64,000 nucleotides of DNA. It comes from Diadema setosum. Lineage: Eukaryota > Echinodermata > Echinoidea > Diadematoida > Diadematidae. Below are positions 37,250-49,952 of the stretch, piece after piece. The position numbers and the translations under genes are program-made. Numbering within the stretch: position 1 is the first letter of the stretch; each line of letters starts with the position of its first letter. Under the pieces are notes generated by a model. The model saw only the letters and a program-made list of their open reading frames with translations, made no database searches and had not been told where the DNA came from. The stretch spans positions 8,337,832 through 8,401,831 of the forward strand of contig NC_092695.1 in the NCBI RefSeq assembly GCF_964275005.1, given 5' to 3'.

Positions 37250-38989
37250 GAGAGGGCATGTTCTATTTTATTTCAATCAACATGCTGCGAATTCTGCATA
37301 AATCCGAATGTCTACTCCCAAACAGTGTTGGGATATCACATTAAAATGCACATAAATCAAGACTCCTTGAGATGATCGTCGTAAAGTATACCTTCACGAC
37401 CAAAATTTGTCGCTTCGATGAGCAGTGCGATTCACATTATACCCTCATAAAAAATGAAATCATTATAGTTTTATCCCCACATAGGATCCATCTCCAGGTT
37501 CGTACTTTCCAAGATCAACCGTTCTCTAGGGAAGGCTTTGGAATTTTGCTTTCATATGCTGTTGGTCCACACAATTCAGACTATTGTCCCTTCGGCAAAC
37601 AAATATGCAGAGCATCAAGATGTCACTGCATATTGAAATTCTATCCGACACCGAAACGAAGCATACCATGGTTTAGCTTAGGTTACACTCCATCCCACTT
37701 GGAAAAAAAAGAATCCCTTACATTTTGTTCCTTTCCTCCATTTTTGTAAGTATTTAGCAGTAATGAGCAAAATAAAAAAACACACAACAATATCAGCATT
37801 TTGATAGTCATTATCAAAGTGCCCCCTCCCATTTTATGAGAATAGAATGTGACGATGTCGATGTAACGCATTTTTTTTTCTCACAGTGGTGATAACTACA
37901 CTCGCGACCTATCTAATATACAGCGTATACGCCATGGGGCTAAACCAGAATATACATAAATAGACATAATAACAAAAGGAGTGGCTTAGTTTAATAATAA
38001 CTGGAGAAAACATTCATGCCAGACTACACGTTCAAAGCAAAAAACGCAAAAAAAAAAAAATGGAGCGGAAAATAAGGAGGTATAATGGCCCCAGCTGTTT
38101 GGGAGTGAAAACAAGTTTGCTGGCAGTACCTGAAGTATTTGTCGTTAAGAATTGCATTCAAAGTACAGACACTCCCTTTGCTGAGTAACTAAAGAGTCCG
38201 TTGCTCTCAAAGTAAAAAGCACTTAAAATCCATTTCTCGATGTATAGGAATGGTGGTTCGAAGGCATTGTAACATTGATCGGTGATTGTATTCATGCTCT
38301 GTGAGACTCCGCCAGTTTAGCGTCATTCCTACGACTCCGGAAAATCAACAATCCCGATAACGAAAGCCCCTATGCCTGGATCATATTTTCTCTTAACTTT
38401 GTTGACTGGCCCAACACTCGTTCGTTATGGTGACCCTCGCACGCTGTGCCAAGGAAGATGGAAAGATCCACACCCCTCGTACACCACAAACCTTTACAAA
38501 TGGTTTACGCTGCTGACTTTTGACCAACAAGATTTATCACTCATCGGTCCCGTAATGCTTCCATATCTTCTGCCACACCAACCAACCTCTTGTCTAATCC
38601 AACTCGCAAGATAATCCGAGGACTTTCATTTCACAATTCCTACCTACTTTCTTCCTCTCTTCTCTTCACTGGAATTTAGCATCCTCTTCGGATCTGTAAT
38701 GAACCCACACTACTTTCAAAATCCCGCCAATGACGTATTATCTCTTTTTACAAAAATACTGCAGCAGCAACATATTATTATCATATCTAACTGCCAGAAC
38801 CATAAAAATTGAAATACATCAATTTGAATTGATTGCATGATACAAAAGCTGCATCATTTTGGTAATCCCTCGAAAAGAGTCGAAATTATATTCCCAAGTT
38901 GACTTCTTTTGGGTTTACGTCAGGTTTTTATAGCTCCTGACCATGAGCAACGGTAACTAGGGAGTGCAGGGACGAACACCGTAAACACA

Positions 38990-39070
38990 TAGGGATTTCA
39001 CTAGCTAAGTCGGTAGGATCACTGATCCTGCAATTCGGAGGTCTCTGATTCGAATCCATTTGGATTCCTA
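38990..39070 (+). mobile_element. tRNA-derived SINE head
   Basis: TAGCTAAGTCGG at 39002-39013 resembles the RNA polymerase III A box, and GATTCGAATCC at 39047-39057 matches the B box, at tRNA-like spacing. The body does not fold as a full tRNA (no clean acceptor stem), so a SINE head is preferred over a functional tRNA gene. Confidence 0.5.
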
Positions 39071-39264
39071 TTCTCTTTGTTCATTTTCATTTTAAACATT
39101 ATGATTGGGGCATTCCTGCGTCGGATTTTCGTACTTAATCAACATGACGCATTGCAAAGTATAGACTATCATCAAAACTGTTAACGTGTCTGCTAAGCCT
39201 GTCAGAACTGTGAATGATCTCATCAGATGAACAAGAGTAAAAGCGCAATATAGTATTCAGTGTG

Positions 39265-40606
39265 AACTAGGCCGGGCTATTTAGGTAGATCATAGAGCCG
39301 GGGGGGGGGGGGGGGGCCTACCAGGCCCCCCTCCAGATCTCGACCGTCGATAGCGCGATCGCGACGAAAATTGGCACACACATTGCCTATGATGTAATCT
39401 AGAGTACCACGAAGTTAAATTAAAAAGAAATATATGATTTATGCTAAATTATGCTAATCTATGCATAATGATGCATGAAATCAGACAATTTAGTATAAAT
39501 CACTAAATAAAGCTCAAAATGGGCACATTATTTGAGTAAATATTCTTTTTAGTGTCCTGAGCAAATATAAGAGAAAAAAAATTGTACCATCAGAAAAAAA
39601 AATTTTAAGTATTTTATTGTTTTTTAATTTCTTATGTATTTCTTTGTTTTTTCGACTTTATGTTTTTCATTGTTTTTTCGATGAAACTTGTCCGCGACAT
39701 TGTTTCGAACAAGAAAATATGTTATTAATTGATTTTAATCAATAAAACCCCAAAATAATCATGCTTTTATGAAATTTGCCTGTTAAAGGGAAGGTAAACC
39801 CAATGAGCAATGTGGATTGAGTGAAAGCAGCAACAGTAGTAGAACACATCAGTGAAAGTTTGAGGAAAATCGGACAATCGATGCAAAAGTTATGAATTTT
39901 TAAAGTTTTGGTGTTGGAACCGCTGGATGAGGAGACTACTACAGGATATGACGTATTAGTGGACAACAATACAAAGAAAATATAAAGGAAATTCAACAAA
40001 AATTCACTTTTCTAGAATTATGAAAGAGCAATGGACCAACCTCTTTCAGAAAGCAGGGGGAATAATTGCTACCCTTAACATATGTCAATATCAAGTTGAT
40101 GGAATTTGTAACTTTTATGAAAAATGGATTTTTGTAGAATTTTCCTTATGTTTTCTTGGTATTGTTGTCCACTCATACGTCATAACCGCTAGTAGTCTCC
40201 TCATCCAGCGGTTCCACAACCAAAACTTTAAAAATTCATAACTTTTGCATCGATTGTCCGATTTTCTTCAAACTTTCACTGATGCGTTCTACTAATGTTG
40301 CTGCTTTCACTCAATCCACATTGCTCTTGGGGTTTATCTTCCCTTTAAGCACAGTTTGCATTGAAATTGTACACGAATTCACGTTTTTGAGCAATTTTTG
40401 GTCTGACATGCACGTACATATTTATGCGCAACTTCGGAACCGCGCACCCGGGCATTGCAAATTTGGTGTCAAAAGATGCGGGAGACTCGAAAGAAAAAAG
40501 TCATGAAACGTCGCGGCGATAGCTTTTCGCGTTAGCGATACATCGCGCAAAACGTCAAGGGGGGGGGGGGGCCTCGGAGGCCCCCCCCCCCCCCCCCGGC
40601 CTAGTT
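39265..40606. mobile_element. Element bounded by AACTAGGCCGGG inverted ends and G/C runs
   Basis: AACTAGGCCGGG at 39265-39276 is exactly mirrored by CCCGGCCTAGTT at 40595-40606. Next to each end is a long homopolymer G run leading to a GGCCT..AGGCC hairpin. CG-rich motifs (GATAGCGCGATCGCGACG; GTCGCGGCGATAG) sit inside both ends. A 558-bp TTAA element is nested within. No clear target duplication and no coding sequence. Confidence 0.6.
39787..40344. mobile_element. TTAA-flanked MITE, 558 bp, long inverted arms
   Basis: TTAA at 39783-39786 and 40345-40348 flanks AGGGAAGGTAAACCC..GGGTTTATCTTCCCT. The arms stay complementary for about 220 bp (39787-40005 with 40110-40344; for example AATCGGACAATCGATGCAAA and its inverse). 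TTAA targeting is typical of piggyBac and Kolobok superfamilies. Non-coding. Confidence 0.88.
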
Positions 40607-43600
40607 AGGGTTAAGTACCGATTGTAAACCATCTTTTCCTAGCCGTCCTTCCTGAAGTAATCTAAAGGAGGTCTTGGATATCGCTACATTGGCTGTATTA
40701 GTCTAATTTACAGAGTTGATCACAACAAGTCAAAGCACAATCAAGCGTTTCATTCATCACAATAAGAATAAGAATACCTCTTTGAATACTACAGTACACC
40801 AAATTAGTGTTTATTGTATGTTTGCTTCTGGGGAGGGTATAACAGCTGCTCGGCGAATCATATCGCGGAATTCTTAAAGTTCACTGGTACCAAATCACAA
40901 AATATTCACCTCATGGCTTCGGACTCACCGTCCAAGCTTAGGGTAAATTCTTGCTCGACGAGTTGGGAAGTACTGTACGAAGTTATAACCACTGAAGCCT
41001 GTTGGTTTGCAAGCATTATTCACCCAATCAGCACGCGAAAGAATATCAATGCCAGTAGGATGACGTGATGGAATGCTCCAGTATCCTATAATAGTGATAC
41101 ATGGTTGAACTTCATATACGACAAACAATGTATTGTGGAGTCTTCGTGATGCGAGAAGATGCTGAGGTGCGCAGCTGTTTGCAACTTCGATTTGGGGGAC
41201 AGAATAAAAGGAGTATGTTAGAGTTGATCTACAAACTTGGGTCATAAGGCCTTCCTCTGCCATGAAATATGAGCGTGGTCCCAGAGAAGAAATCCCCTGC
41301 CCTCGCATGTCAATATCAGTTACAGTTCTCTCTTCCATGTCTTCATAGTATACGATCGGTGAGAGCTGCAGATTTTACTCAATTAACCAGAATACCACAC
41401 TTACACGTGAACAATGATTGCGAGAAAAGTAACCCGTTTGGGTACCATATGATTCAATCATAAAACTAATAAAGCTTGAGGATCATCTCAAACTCTCCAA
41501 CTTCTGAAAGCTACGTTACACGTTTTTGTTTGTTTGTTTGTTTGTTTGTTTTGTTTAGCGTTTTATCACTCAAAATGACACGCACTTTATGAAGCCACGA
41601 CGAAGTAAATAAAATCCCGAGGAATTTGAAAAACTCTTTCCAGCCAAACAAAAGGCCACACAGCAATGATGTCTTTGGAGCACAATCCATTTTTGCAAAT
41701 TTATATATTTTCAAAAGAAATTTTGTCAGAATGTGGCGTTTGCTATCAGAATCAGATCTAGCTAAAAGTCTTGATTTCATTTTGTTTTTGCAGTTTCGAA
41801 TTTGCGTCAAATCTTGCAGGAATCTCCATTCCGTCAGATGTGTGGTAGAAGTTCAACCTAACTCCTTGAGGCAAATCATTACTAGAGTTCGGATATTGAA
41901 TGACATGTTGGTGCCTCCCATAGGCGCGCAGTGATAACAGTTTTCATGAGCCCGGGTTCTGTTCCTCACCTCACAGATGTCATTGCGGAATCTTATCTTA
42001 CCACCGTTGCATGTCAGAGCAATACATTGTACCACCTAAATTTACCCACCATGCAACCCCGTTTACTTACTGATTATTTCCCACTTATGATAATCACCCA
42101 GCATTCGTCGCAACGAAAAGACATTTCGCTTATCTCATCGGGAATTCGTTATTCTCCCTGGGCAAGACAAACAAGTCTATTTGATTCGTTCAACACAGTG
42201 AATTTACATTAACCGTGGTTTCGCTATAATCTCTTCACCCTACATGATTATTGTTCGTTTGTTGTTGTTGTTGTTGTTGTTGTTGTTTTGCTTTTGTTGT
42301 TGTTTTTTTTTAGATTCAACAGCATTATCATGCCATCTTCGGTTTCTGTAACTGATCTTGTGTTACCTTCATTGTGCAAATTGTCACAAAGAACCGGTGA
42401 GATATGCATGTAGTCTATCGATAGTTATCTTCATTAGATGACTCATACGTTCTGCCAAAGACGTAAATATTATGTGATACGTGATATTGCAATTGTCTTC
42501 CCAGTAACGGAGATCGTAGAGAATCTATTAGAGCTACAAGTCTCGGACCTGACCGCACAAGAAAGTAATACTCCCTGAGAATTCGACATTTCAGGCATGA
42601 TCCGACTTCGGGAAGCAGTAAAATAATACCGAGATCAGAACATTCCAGGGTAAAATTCTGCTTTTACAGGCACTGAATATCAATATAACCATAAACAGTC
42701 CATCATCTTGCGTTCAACCATGGAGGTATACTAGGCGAGCTCCGTGGTTCAACCATATTAACATGACGCCATACATATTATAAATCCACCATGAAGATTA
42801 ATTTCGCGTGATGTGTTTGAACACTATATTATCTACACATCACAGGAAACAGGCAGTTCCGAACACGTCATGATCACTATTTATGACATCATGAATGTTA
42901 ATTTGCCTTAACCAGTGCTCGATGCATCTCTGGTTTGAGAAACGAGATGTTACAGACAAGATCGTTATCTGGAAGAGTCAATAACTATATTACCTCAGCA
43001 ACGCCATTCCTGAGTTACTCAGCACTCGCTTATATGCCATAGATGTACCCTAAAACACTTAAATCACGTCATTATAATATGCGGGGGAAGGAACTCTATA
43101 CAGGTTCAAATCTGCGGGAAGTATGACAGAGATTCGTAAACTCTTCTTTCAACAAATCCACTGACAAGAAAGTGCTGTAGTCTCTACACTCTTCAATTGA
43201 AATTATGGTAAAACAGGAGTAGCAACAATCATAAACCAATGAGCTTCAAACTACATTGCCACATGATTGCGAAGAGCTGATAGCGCACTTTAATACAGGA
43301 CATGAAATGCTCACAGTTTGTATACTTCAGTTTAGTCTACATAATCAGCTTCACTGTCCCAGCGAACATGATGAAAGGGATAGCTATATCCTTTCCTGTT
43401 AATTGCACTGTATTTCAGTAAGTGGTCGCGAATTACGTAATCCTCCGTTCAAATTTTCTGACATTTCGTGTAAAGGACGTTTCTCCTTTATAGTCTAAAA
43501 CGACAATGCAAATAACATTTCCGTAGACAAACAAACTGTCCCCTGATCATTTTATAAATGCGATATGAAGTTATATCTTCCGTTAAACGTCATTGTTCGG

Positions 43601-44882
43601 GATCATTATCTCCTCAGAGGAAAAAAAAAAGAATATGCGTTTTCATAATCAGGTATTCAATAAAACATACATGCTTGAAAGTCTTTTTTGGAACCAACGT
43701 TTAAAACAAACTGTCTTGGTACCGATTATTTAAATTTCTGTTTTTATTCAGCGCATCGAATATCAATGGCGATCACTTCGAAAGACGAGCTATATACTAG
43801 GGCGGTCCAAATTCAAACTCTAAACGCGTTCTTCGTCGAATCTGGTTTACATTCATCCCGGCAAATATCCACTGCCAGCACTTTGAAAAAACAAAAACAA
43901 AAAACACTTTCAAGCGTCTGTAGATCTTACCAGCCAGCAGTGTAATTTGGGACTAAAAATACACCCACAGCAGTCAGTCGATGGAAAAAAAAAAGTATGG
44001 TGCAAAAAGAATCATGGCTTTAGCTCAAACTGCTCAACTGTTTCATCCTTAGACCTACATACATTACATTTACATGATGTCCACCCCTTTAACACCCTTT
44101 TTCGAAATGCGAGGTAAATCAGAGGGCAGCCCAACCTTGGCAACCTCTATTGTCTCCAACTCACAAACTGTAACAGCTGCTGCAACCGTGTTGTCTTAAT
44201 CATAAAAGCATGTAAGTGTAGTACATTTGTATACGTTATTCGCCAAGGTGTTGGCTATATGAATATGTCTCGCTCTTTTCTAGGAACATGGGCGCTGGTT
44301 ATGTCATGAGTGGCCCTATAGACATGCGAATTAAGACTTGAATCAAACAGGTATTGACATCATTATGATTTTATCTCTGTGAAACCGCTTCCAATATTAA
44401 AAAGCAGATTTATCCCTCACCCCACCCCACACATGCATGCCTTATAACACCAGAGAGGTGATTCACCTCCCTGTATGATAACACCAATACAAGTTACATG
44501 TATATATCTAGTAGCATAATATATAGGAGCCACATGGAGAAGATGTAGGTAGCCATGATCAAATTAAACTGTGCCAAAACAACTTAAATTTGAGCTACGG
44601 GGGGGGGGGGGGGGGGATAGCTTGAATGTCGCGATGTCAGATCTGCCCTTTTGACAACTGTTGAGTTTGAAAGTCCACGGAGGCCAGTTTCTCCACGAGA
44701 GAGACGGCTCTCCCTTGTAGGCGCGGAAGAAAGGGAGAGAATACGGGAGTGGCGCAGGAACCTCGGAACTCCGACAATAATTGGACGCAGTTTGTAGGAA
44801 GAGACTTCGGTAAATTTACTGAGGCATAAGAATAGAATACGTCGGGAAAGACGAGACACCGCATGTTAGTAGTGAAGCTTAC
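40607..44882. other. Right part of intron 1 of the acidic-tail gene
   Basis: Contains (TTTG)n at 41521-41558, (TTG)n at 42255-42287 and a poly-G run at 44598-44616. A 137-codon minus-strand frame at 40925-41338 has no family resemblance. Nothing else recognisable. Confidence 0.5.
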
Positions 44883-45052
44883 CCGTTCGTGGCCGCATAG
44901 CTCAGCGCCCAAGTGGCAAACATCCCCGTGATAATGGCTACGAAGCCAAAGAGGGCGAAGAGTGAATCGAGCATAGCACCGAGTAGACATATCTTGTACA
45001 CTGCACCACCCGGCATGTCATATTGACGAAGACGATCTTCGATTCCCGACAT
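44883..45052 (-). CDS. Acidic-tail gene, exon 1a (membrane isoform start)
   Basis: The ATG at 45050-45052 opens MSGIEDRLRQYDMPGGAVYK, then a strongly hydrophobic stretch of about 30 residues (ICLLGAMLDSLFALFGFVAI and onward to ALSYA), then AATN and a split Gly at donor AACGG|GTAAGC. No signal-peptide cleavage pattern is obvious, so it is likely a signal anchor or hairpin membrane segment. It exits in phase 2, the same as the alternative first exon at 48555. It is joined to downstream exons by phase and position only. Confidence 0.65.
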
Positions 45053-47365
45053 CTGTTGTGTTATTTGCTCTAGCCTTTGTTTCAGCTTACAACTGATTGT
45101 TTTCCGCTCGCTTTGTATCTGTTTACATGCTACTCACGCGCGAACTCTTGCAGACAGCAGCGATCAACATCTCCCTCACATGTAGTCATATCGATAGTGG
45201 TTTGCAATCGGTGTCACTGTCTTCCTGTCCGCTGATGTGAGTGATGAAGTGACAAAAAGGATTAGGTAATAATATGTAGCTAGGCGTCGCTGGGATGGAC
45301 GGCTCTCGCTCCATGTAGGCAACCTACGCAGATGATGACAAAACGAAATCATCGTGATCCTTACCAGTCCTAAGACTAGCTGTACTGGAAGGTCTCCTGC
45401 ATATCCTGGCAGAATCGATATTGATTAACAAGCCCTCGAAATCACCACCACATAAAGAATGGAGTAAATAATGTGTGGCGTTCTTGTTTTGAGGCTAAGA
45501 ACGTCCACAAGATAGAGGATGAGAGCTAGATTTCCCTTCAATCCCTAGATAGCACTTGTCTCATCACACGAGGAGATTGTCAACAGACTTTTGGACCTCT
45601 CATTCACTATGCATGTTGTTGTGAGTGCAAATGATAAGAGATTACAATATAGGCTAATACTGTCATTACTAAGTTCGCTTGACTGCATCACTAGTCTTGT
45701 AAATTGGAGGGATTTTCTTTTTCTGTGCTTCCCCTCCCTTCCAGCCGAAACATTTCACCGGACTGTATTATGGTATTCATTTTCTTACACTCGATCTATT
45801 TCCACTCCACAACTTGAAGAAAAACGTTCGCAGTCTCTTTATGTGTGTCCTATTTTCTTGGTCTCTCTTTTTTTTTTTTTTTTTTTGGGGGGGGGGGTAG
45901 GGTCATGGGTGAGGGCAATAAGTATTTATCTGTAATGATAAAAAAAATAAACGTTTTTTTTTTTTTTCAATCTGAAATTCCGTGTTACTCTCTATTACAT
46001 AACTAACACTGTTATGATGTATAAATAATTGTGAAGTGCCTAAAAGGATAAATTGCAATCATTTCGGTATACTGAATACTAGTACAATAATCTGACCCTC
46101 TAATATCATGAAAACTGTACACTGCATCATTACAAAATACAACTGGTCTCTAAAGTTTTTGTTTATATGTTTGTTTGTTTTTTCCAAATTCATGAATTTT
46201 TTCCGTAGAGATGTTTTTATGCAACAGATTGAAAAATTGCCCTACATCGACGTGTTTGTTTGTTTTAACATCCTCGAAGATTTTTTACATTCATCCTACA
46301 AGCAAGCAGCCTTCAAAATGCAAAATCTTAATTAATAATTTCTTTATTTCCACTGTTTTTTATTGGTGAGACATAGAAACAAATCATTTCACACGTAACT
46401 TTAAACCAATGGCAATCACATCAAAGGAGCTCAAGAAATCGAACGAAACCGCAACAATTGATTTCTTAAATATGTATACATAACGTGGTATTATAGCAAT
46501 TTGGATTATTTCAAATGGAATCACTACCATTTACATTCCATAGTACTAACAAAAATTACATGATAACCTATTATTTATAATTTATGATTTATCTCTTCAA
46601 ATCAAACATAAAATCAAATGTAAGCCTTGAATACAATTACCTCCTACTGGTTGAAAATCAGTTCGCATACCGGTATCTATACGATTGAACAAGCACGGTG
46701 TTTCACCTATTCATTTAGCCCCTGGGAGGTAATTTTTTTTTTTTTTTTTAATTGTGAAAAATATATGCTTGGCCCCAGTAAGTGCTATACTATATGACCA
46801 CTACAGGAAAAAGTTGCTCGGAGTGATTATCGTTGTCCATTTGCTTTTATAAAGTGATGTAAAACAGATAAAACAACATGATAAGTTCAGAGTGTACATG
46901 TGCACAGGCATTTCGTTTTGCCTAACACGTGATTTGGCTAATGAGCAGTCATTAGTGAAGTATAATGACAGATCATTAGCATTTTACGTCACGATGTTGG
47001 CCGGACGAGATTTTATCGTTTGAGGGTGATTTATCAGACGCCCAGATCAAAACGACAAGTGTACTCAAGTATTCTTCATCATTTTGTTCGTCTTCTTATG
47101 TAGCCATCTATCCTTTCTCTTCCTCTCCTTGTGTAGTCTTTCTCTCTCCCGCTCTCTTTCCGCCTTTCTATCATCTATCTAGCTATCTATCAATCGAAAT
47201 CCCTCCATGTTCTTCTCTTCCTTTCTATTTCATACAATGTAAGCACGTGCGCACACAATGTATACACGTGCGCACAAGAAAGTCGATTCTTGTAAAGATA
47301 ACACAAGTCGTCATGTCATAATCATCAAATAGTCATGTATAGAGACTTTTTGACATGACTATTAA
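45053..47365. other. Between the two alternative first exons
   Basis: Likely promoter and 5' untranslated DNA of exon 1a on the left (45053-45500), then AT-rich DNA with poly-T/poly-G (45868-45898) and poly-T runs. A stretch at about 46330-46400 resembles the retroposon-like sequence at 19280. No gene seen. Confidence 0.4.
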
Positions 47366-47729
47366 AGGTACTGTTTACCATTGGGAGCAAATGTTCGAGA
47401 TATCACATTTGGTGCATTTGTGTAGGTCAGTTGTATCACAAAACGTTCTACTGTATAAAAATTTCGAAATAAAGTCTAAGATATAAAATTTTATAAAGAG
47501 ATATCATTATTGTTCTCAATAAATTATAACTGTAGACGGTTTAGTCTAGAAACGTTTCAATTATAAATATTGTTCATATTTTGTATCTGTAACCATACGT
47601 AACATTGATTATACTGATTGAAAATTTTACATTGTTTGTTTTATCCCTGATTCACATTTTAGAACTACAATGTATTTTGAAGCACCAAGGCTAGGTGTTT
47701 GTTTCATCTGCAAATGATAAATGATGCCT
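47366..47729. mobile_element. TTAA-flanked MITE, 364 bp
   Basis: TTAA on both sides. The ends AGGTACTGTTTACCATT and (inverted) AGGCATCATTTATCATT match with a few differences. AT-rich interior without coding sequence. A different family from the 382-bp and 558-bp elements. Confidence 0.7.
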
Positions 47730-48554
47730 TTAAGTAGATGGCATTACTGACTGAGAAGTGTGATCTACTAGAGGTACCACCGGCAGGATATCGTCTGATG
47801 TTGATAACAAATAGAGCAGGTTGAAAAAATTTCATGAAAGATATCAGTCATGTCTTTATTTCCATTTTTGAGAGGCTTTGGATTGTTGGCATGAGATTTA
47901 AAACAAGATGCAAGTGGAAATAGCCTACAAATAATGTACAAGTGTAACTTCCAAAAACAGACACCCCATAGCATACCCTACATGCATATTACTACAAAAA
48001 AAAAATTTATTATCATTGTGTGAACCAAAAATAGACAAAGGTCAAGCGCTTTTGTCTGATGAAAAGTTGACCTAACGGAATCCTAAGTCGTTTGACCGTT
48101 GTTCATTCGCAATGCGTGACCCATGGTCCATATTATAATTGCCCCTCCCCGGGATCCCCAACGATGTACCCACTTTAGTCTCTATAGAGAACTACAAATA
48201 ACTTATAAATACGTTTGTAGCTTCATAATTGTTACCAAAAGGTGTTCGAAGTAGCAGGCATTCGTTGTGTGAGCCATGTACATTGTTGACAACAACTGTG
48301 CCGAACAAAGGGACACAGTAAGCCATTGTGTACAGGGGCAAACCTGTCGCAATCCTAGGCAGCGATGTAAGAAATCAAATTTATTGAATGCCGGAAGAAA
48401 GGGTTTACAGTGCTTCCCATTCATCATACAGCTCTACTTTACAGTGGAGTTTCCCCCTCAGAAGGCATGCTAAGCAAGAAGATGGATATTATATTTAGTG
48501 CATGGCGTGTGTGTTTATGCGGTTGATACCAACGTAGATCGATTGTGTACCTAC
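47730..48554. other. Intronic DNA next to exon 1b
   Basis: Would be the start of the intron if exon 1b is used. No feature beyond short chance frames. Confidence 0.4.
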
Positions 48555-48637
48555 CCATTGTCGGCCGTCCCCTCTTCCTCGTTACCTCCACTCAGTCGCC
48601 TCCACACGTACGCCCCTATAGAACTCGGAGAGAACAT
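48555..48637 (-). CDS. Acidic-tail gene, candidate alternative exon 1b (soluble isoform)
   Basis: The ATG at 48635-48637 has an ideal context (CCACCATGT). It reads MFSPSSIGAYVWRRLSGGNE then EEGTADN and a split Gly at donor AATGG|GTAGGT. Like exon 1a it exits in phase 2, so it can splice directly to exon 4 to give ..TADNGNGESDEDEFG.. in frame, or through exon 2. It lacks a hydrophobic segment. Attribution to this gene rather than another minus-strand gene is an inference. Confidence 0.5.
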
Positions 48638-49535
48638 GGTGGGTACCAGGGTAGGTAGCTAGAGGTCGCGGGCGGCCCGGGTGCCTGTTCGAGATGATGG
48701 AGGGAGAAATCAATCCCTTTCAGCTCTTAGAGTGTCGGCAGTCGATGGGGCATGGTGACAATACACTGCTCCATCGAGGATAAGGAAGTAGATGCTTCTG
48801 CTTTCCACGAGCCAATGTGTCGATCTTTAGTGCTGTATTGAGTCACAAGGAATCCCCTAAAATATGAGAATTTCTCCCGGCAATAAATCACCGACCGATT
48901 TGTAAACGCGGTGGTGAGAAAATGTCCCGTCGCTTGATGCAGATGATGCAGTAGCCCGGAGATGAATGTTCCCGGGTCCAGTGATGTGCATTTGACCTAG
49001 ACCACAGGTGCAGCGCGAGCAGTGATGTTGATTGTCTTTATTACTTCATTGTTTGAAGTATCCTTAAAAAATAGGTCTCACAAGTCCACGTTTACCGGAA
49101 CTTTATGTCACAGTTTGTGAAAACTTCGGTGTATAGAGGAGAGATAGCTATATGCATACATGTATGATATTTGTCCTATTGGCTCAGCGCAGAGCGACAA
49201 CGGTGATGCCAGAAGACGACAATAAAAATTCCTGACAAAACACTTCAAAACTCACACCACTATTCTGATTCGACGGAGTTATAAACTAGAGTTAACCTAC
49301 TTTGTTCCCGATCTATCGTTTTACAATGTTAATTTTGCAGATCAGGTATGCAAACAACTTGCATGCATGCATCATAAAAATTGTCGCGATGCGGAATCGG
49401 CAGTGACGTGCTTCCTCAAGGCTGTTTCGATCCCTGCATTCACAAGTCACATGATCACTGTCTCGACGTTCCCCCAGTATCCTCGGCTGGAGTTTGTAAA
49501 AAGGTGGTGTTATGCAAATTCCAGTTTGACTTCAG
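48638..49535. other. Upstream of exon 1b, probable promoter region
   Basis: Less AT-rich just upstream of the ATG (48638-48780), consistent with a 5' untranslated region and promoter. No core motif assigned. Confidence 0.35.
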
Positions 49536-49702
49536 ATGGCAAATATAAATTGTATGATCCGCCGACGAGTTCGTGTAACACGGAGACCGCTACTGCGTAG
49601 TGATACCAATACACCAAAATGTTCTACACCCGCCCCCATCCAGTCGATAGCCCCTCGACGATTTTCCTTTGCTGATGTATTCTTTTCTGTCGGCCTTTTA
49701 TG

Positions 49703-49952
49703 CGGCGTCACGCAGAGTGATCCCGGACAATTTGCAAACGTCTCACAGCTACCATCACGCCTCAATAAAGACTCTTATGAATACAAATGGGCGAAGGAAT
49801 GTGGGTCCTTTCTTAAAGATGGAATGGGGTCTAGATATTACCCCGGAAAGAAATGCAACGCGGAATGTTTGGAACCGCTGAGCACTCCGGGGTTTTCCTC
49901 CTTGTACTTTTATTTACACTTGCTTGTAGCAAAAGATCTAAATGTACTTTAA
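49703..49952 (+). CDS. Uncharacterised plus-strand reading frame
   Basis: A stop-free frame with more balanced base composition than its surroundings runs from about 49536 to a stop at 49952. It includes a signal-peptide-like FADVFFSVGLLCGVTQS. A protein-like part with spaced cysteines follows (YKWAKECGSFLKDGM, KKCNAECLEP). A possible acceptor (GTCACGCAG) lies before AGTGATCCC at about 49719. No good donor and no recognised family. It could be a secreted-protein exon, a decayed gene or chance. Confidence 0.22.

Larger units (their letters stand above)
34169..39264. other. Left part of intron 1 of the acidic-tail gene
   Basis: Intron 1 spans 34169-44882. This part is AT-rich. It has a solo TTAA-type element end near 35510-35534, a (GA)n tract at 37216-37246 and a tRNA-like SINE head near 38990-39060. 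An unrecognised 125-codon frame at 37372-37749 has no splice or family support. Confidence 0.5.

Noticed and set aside
38990..39070. Functional tRNA gene
   Set aside because: A- and B-box-like motifs are present, but no proper acceptor stem or anticodon arm could be folded; called a SINE head instead.
40925..41338. 137-codon minus-strand frame as a gene
   Set aside because: No recognised family and no splice or promoter support. It lies within a long intron, and chance frames of this size are expected in 64 kb.
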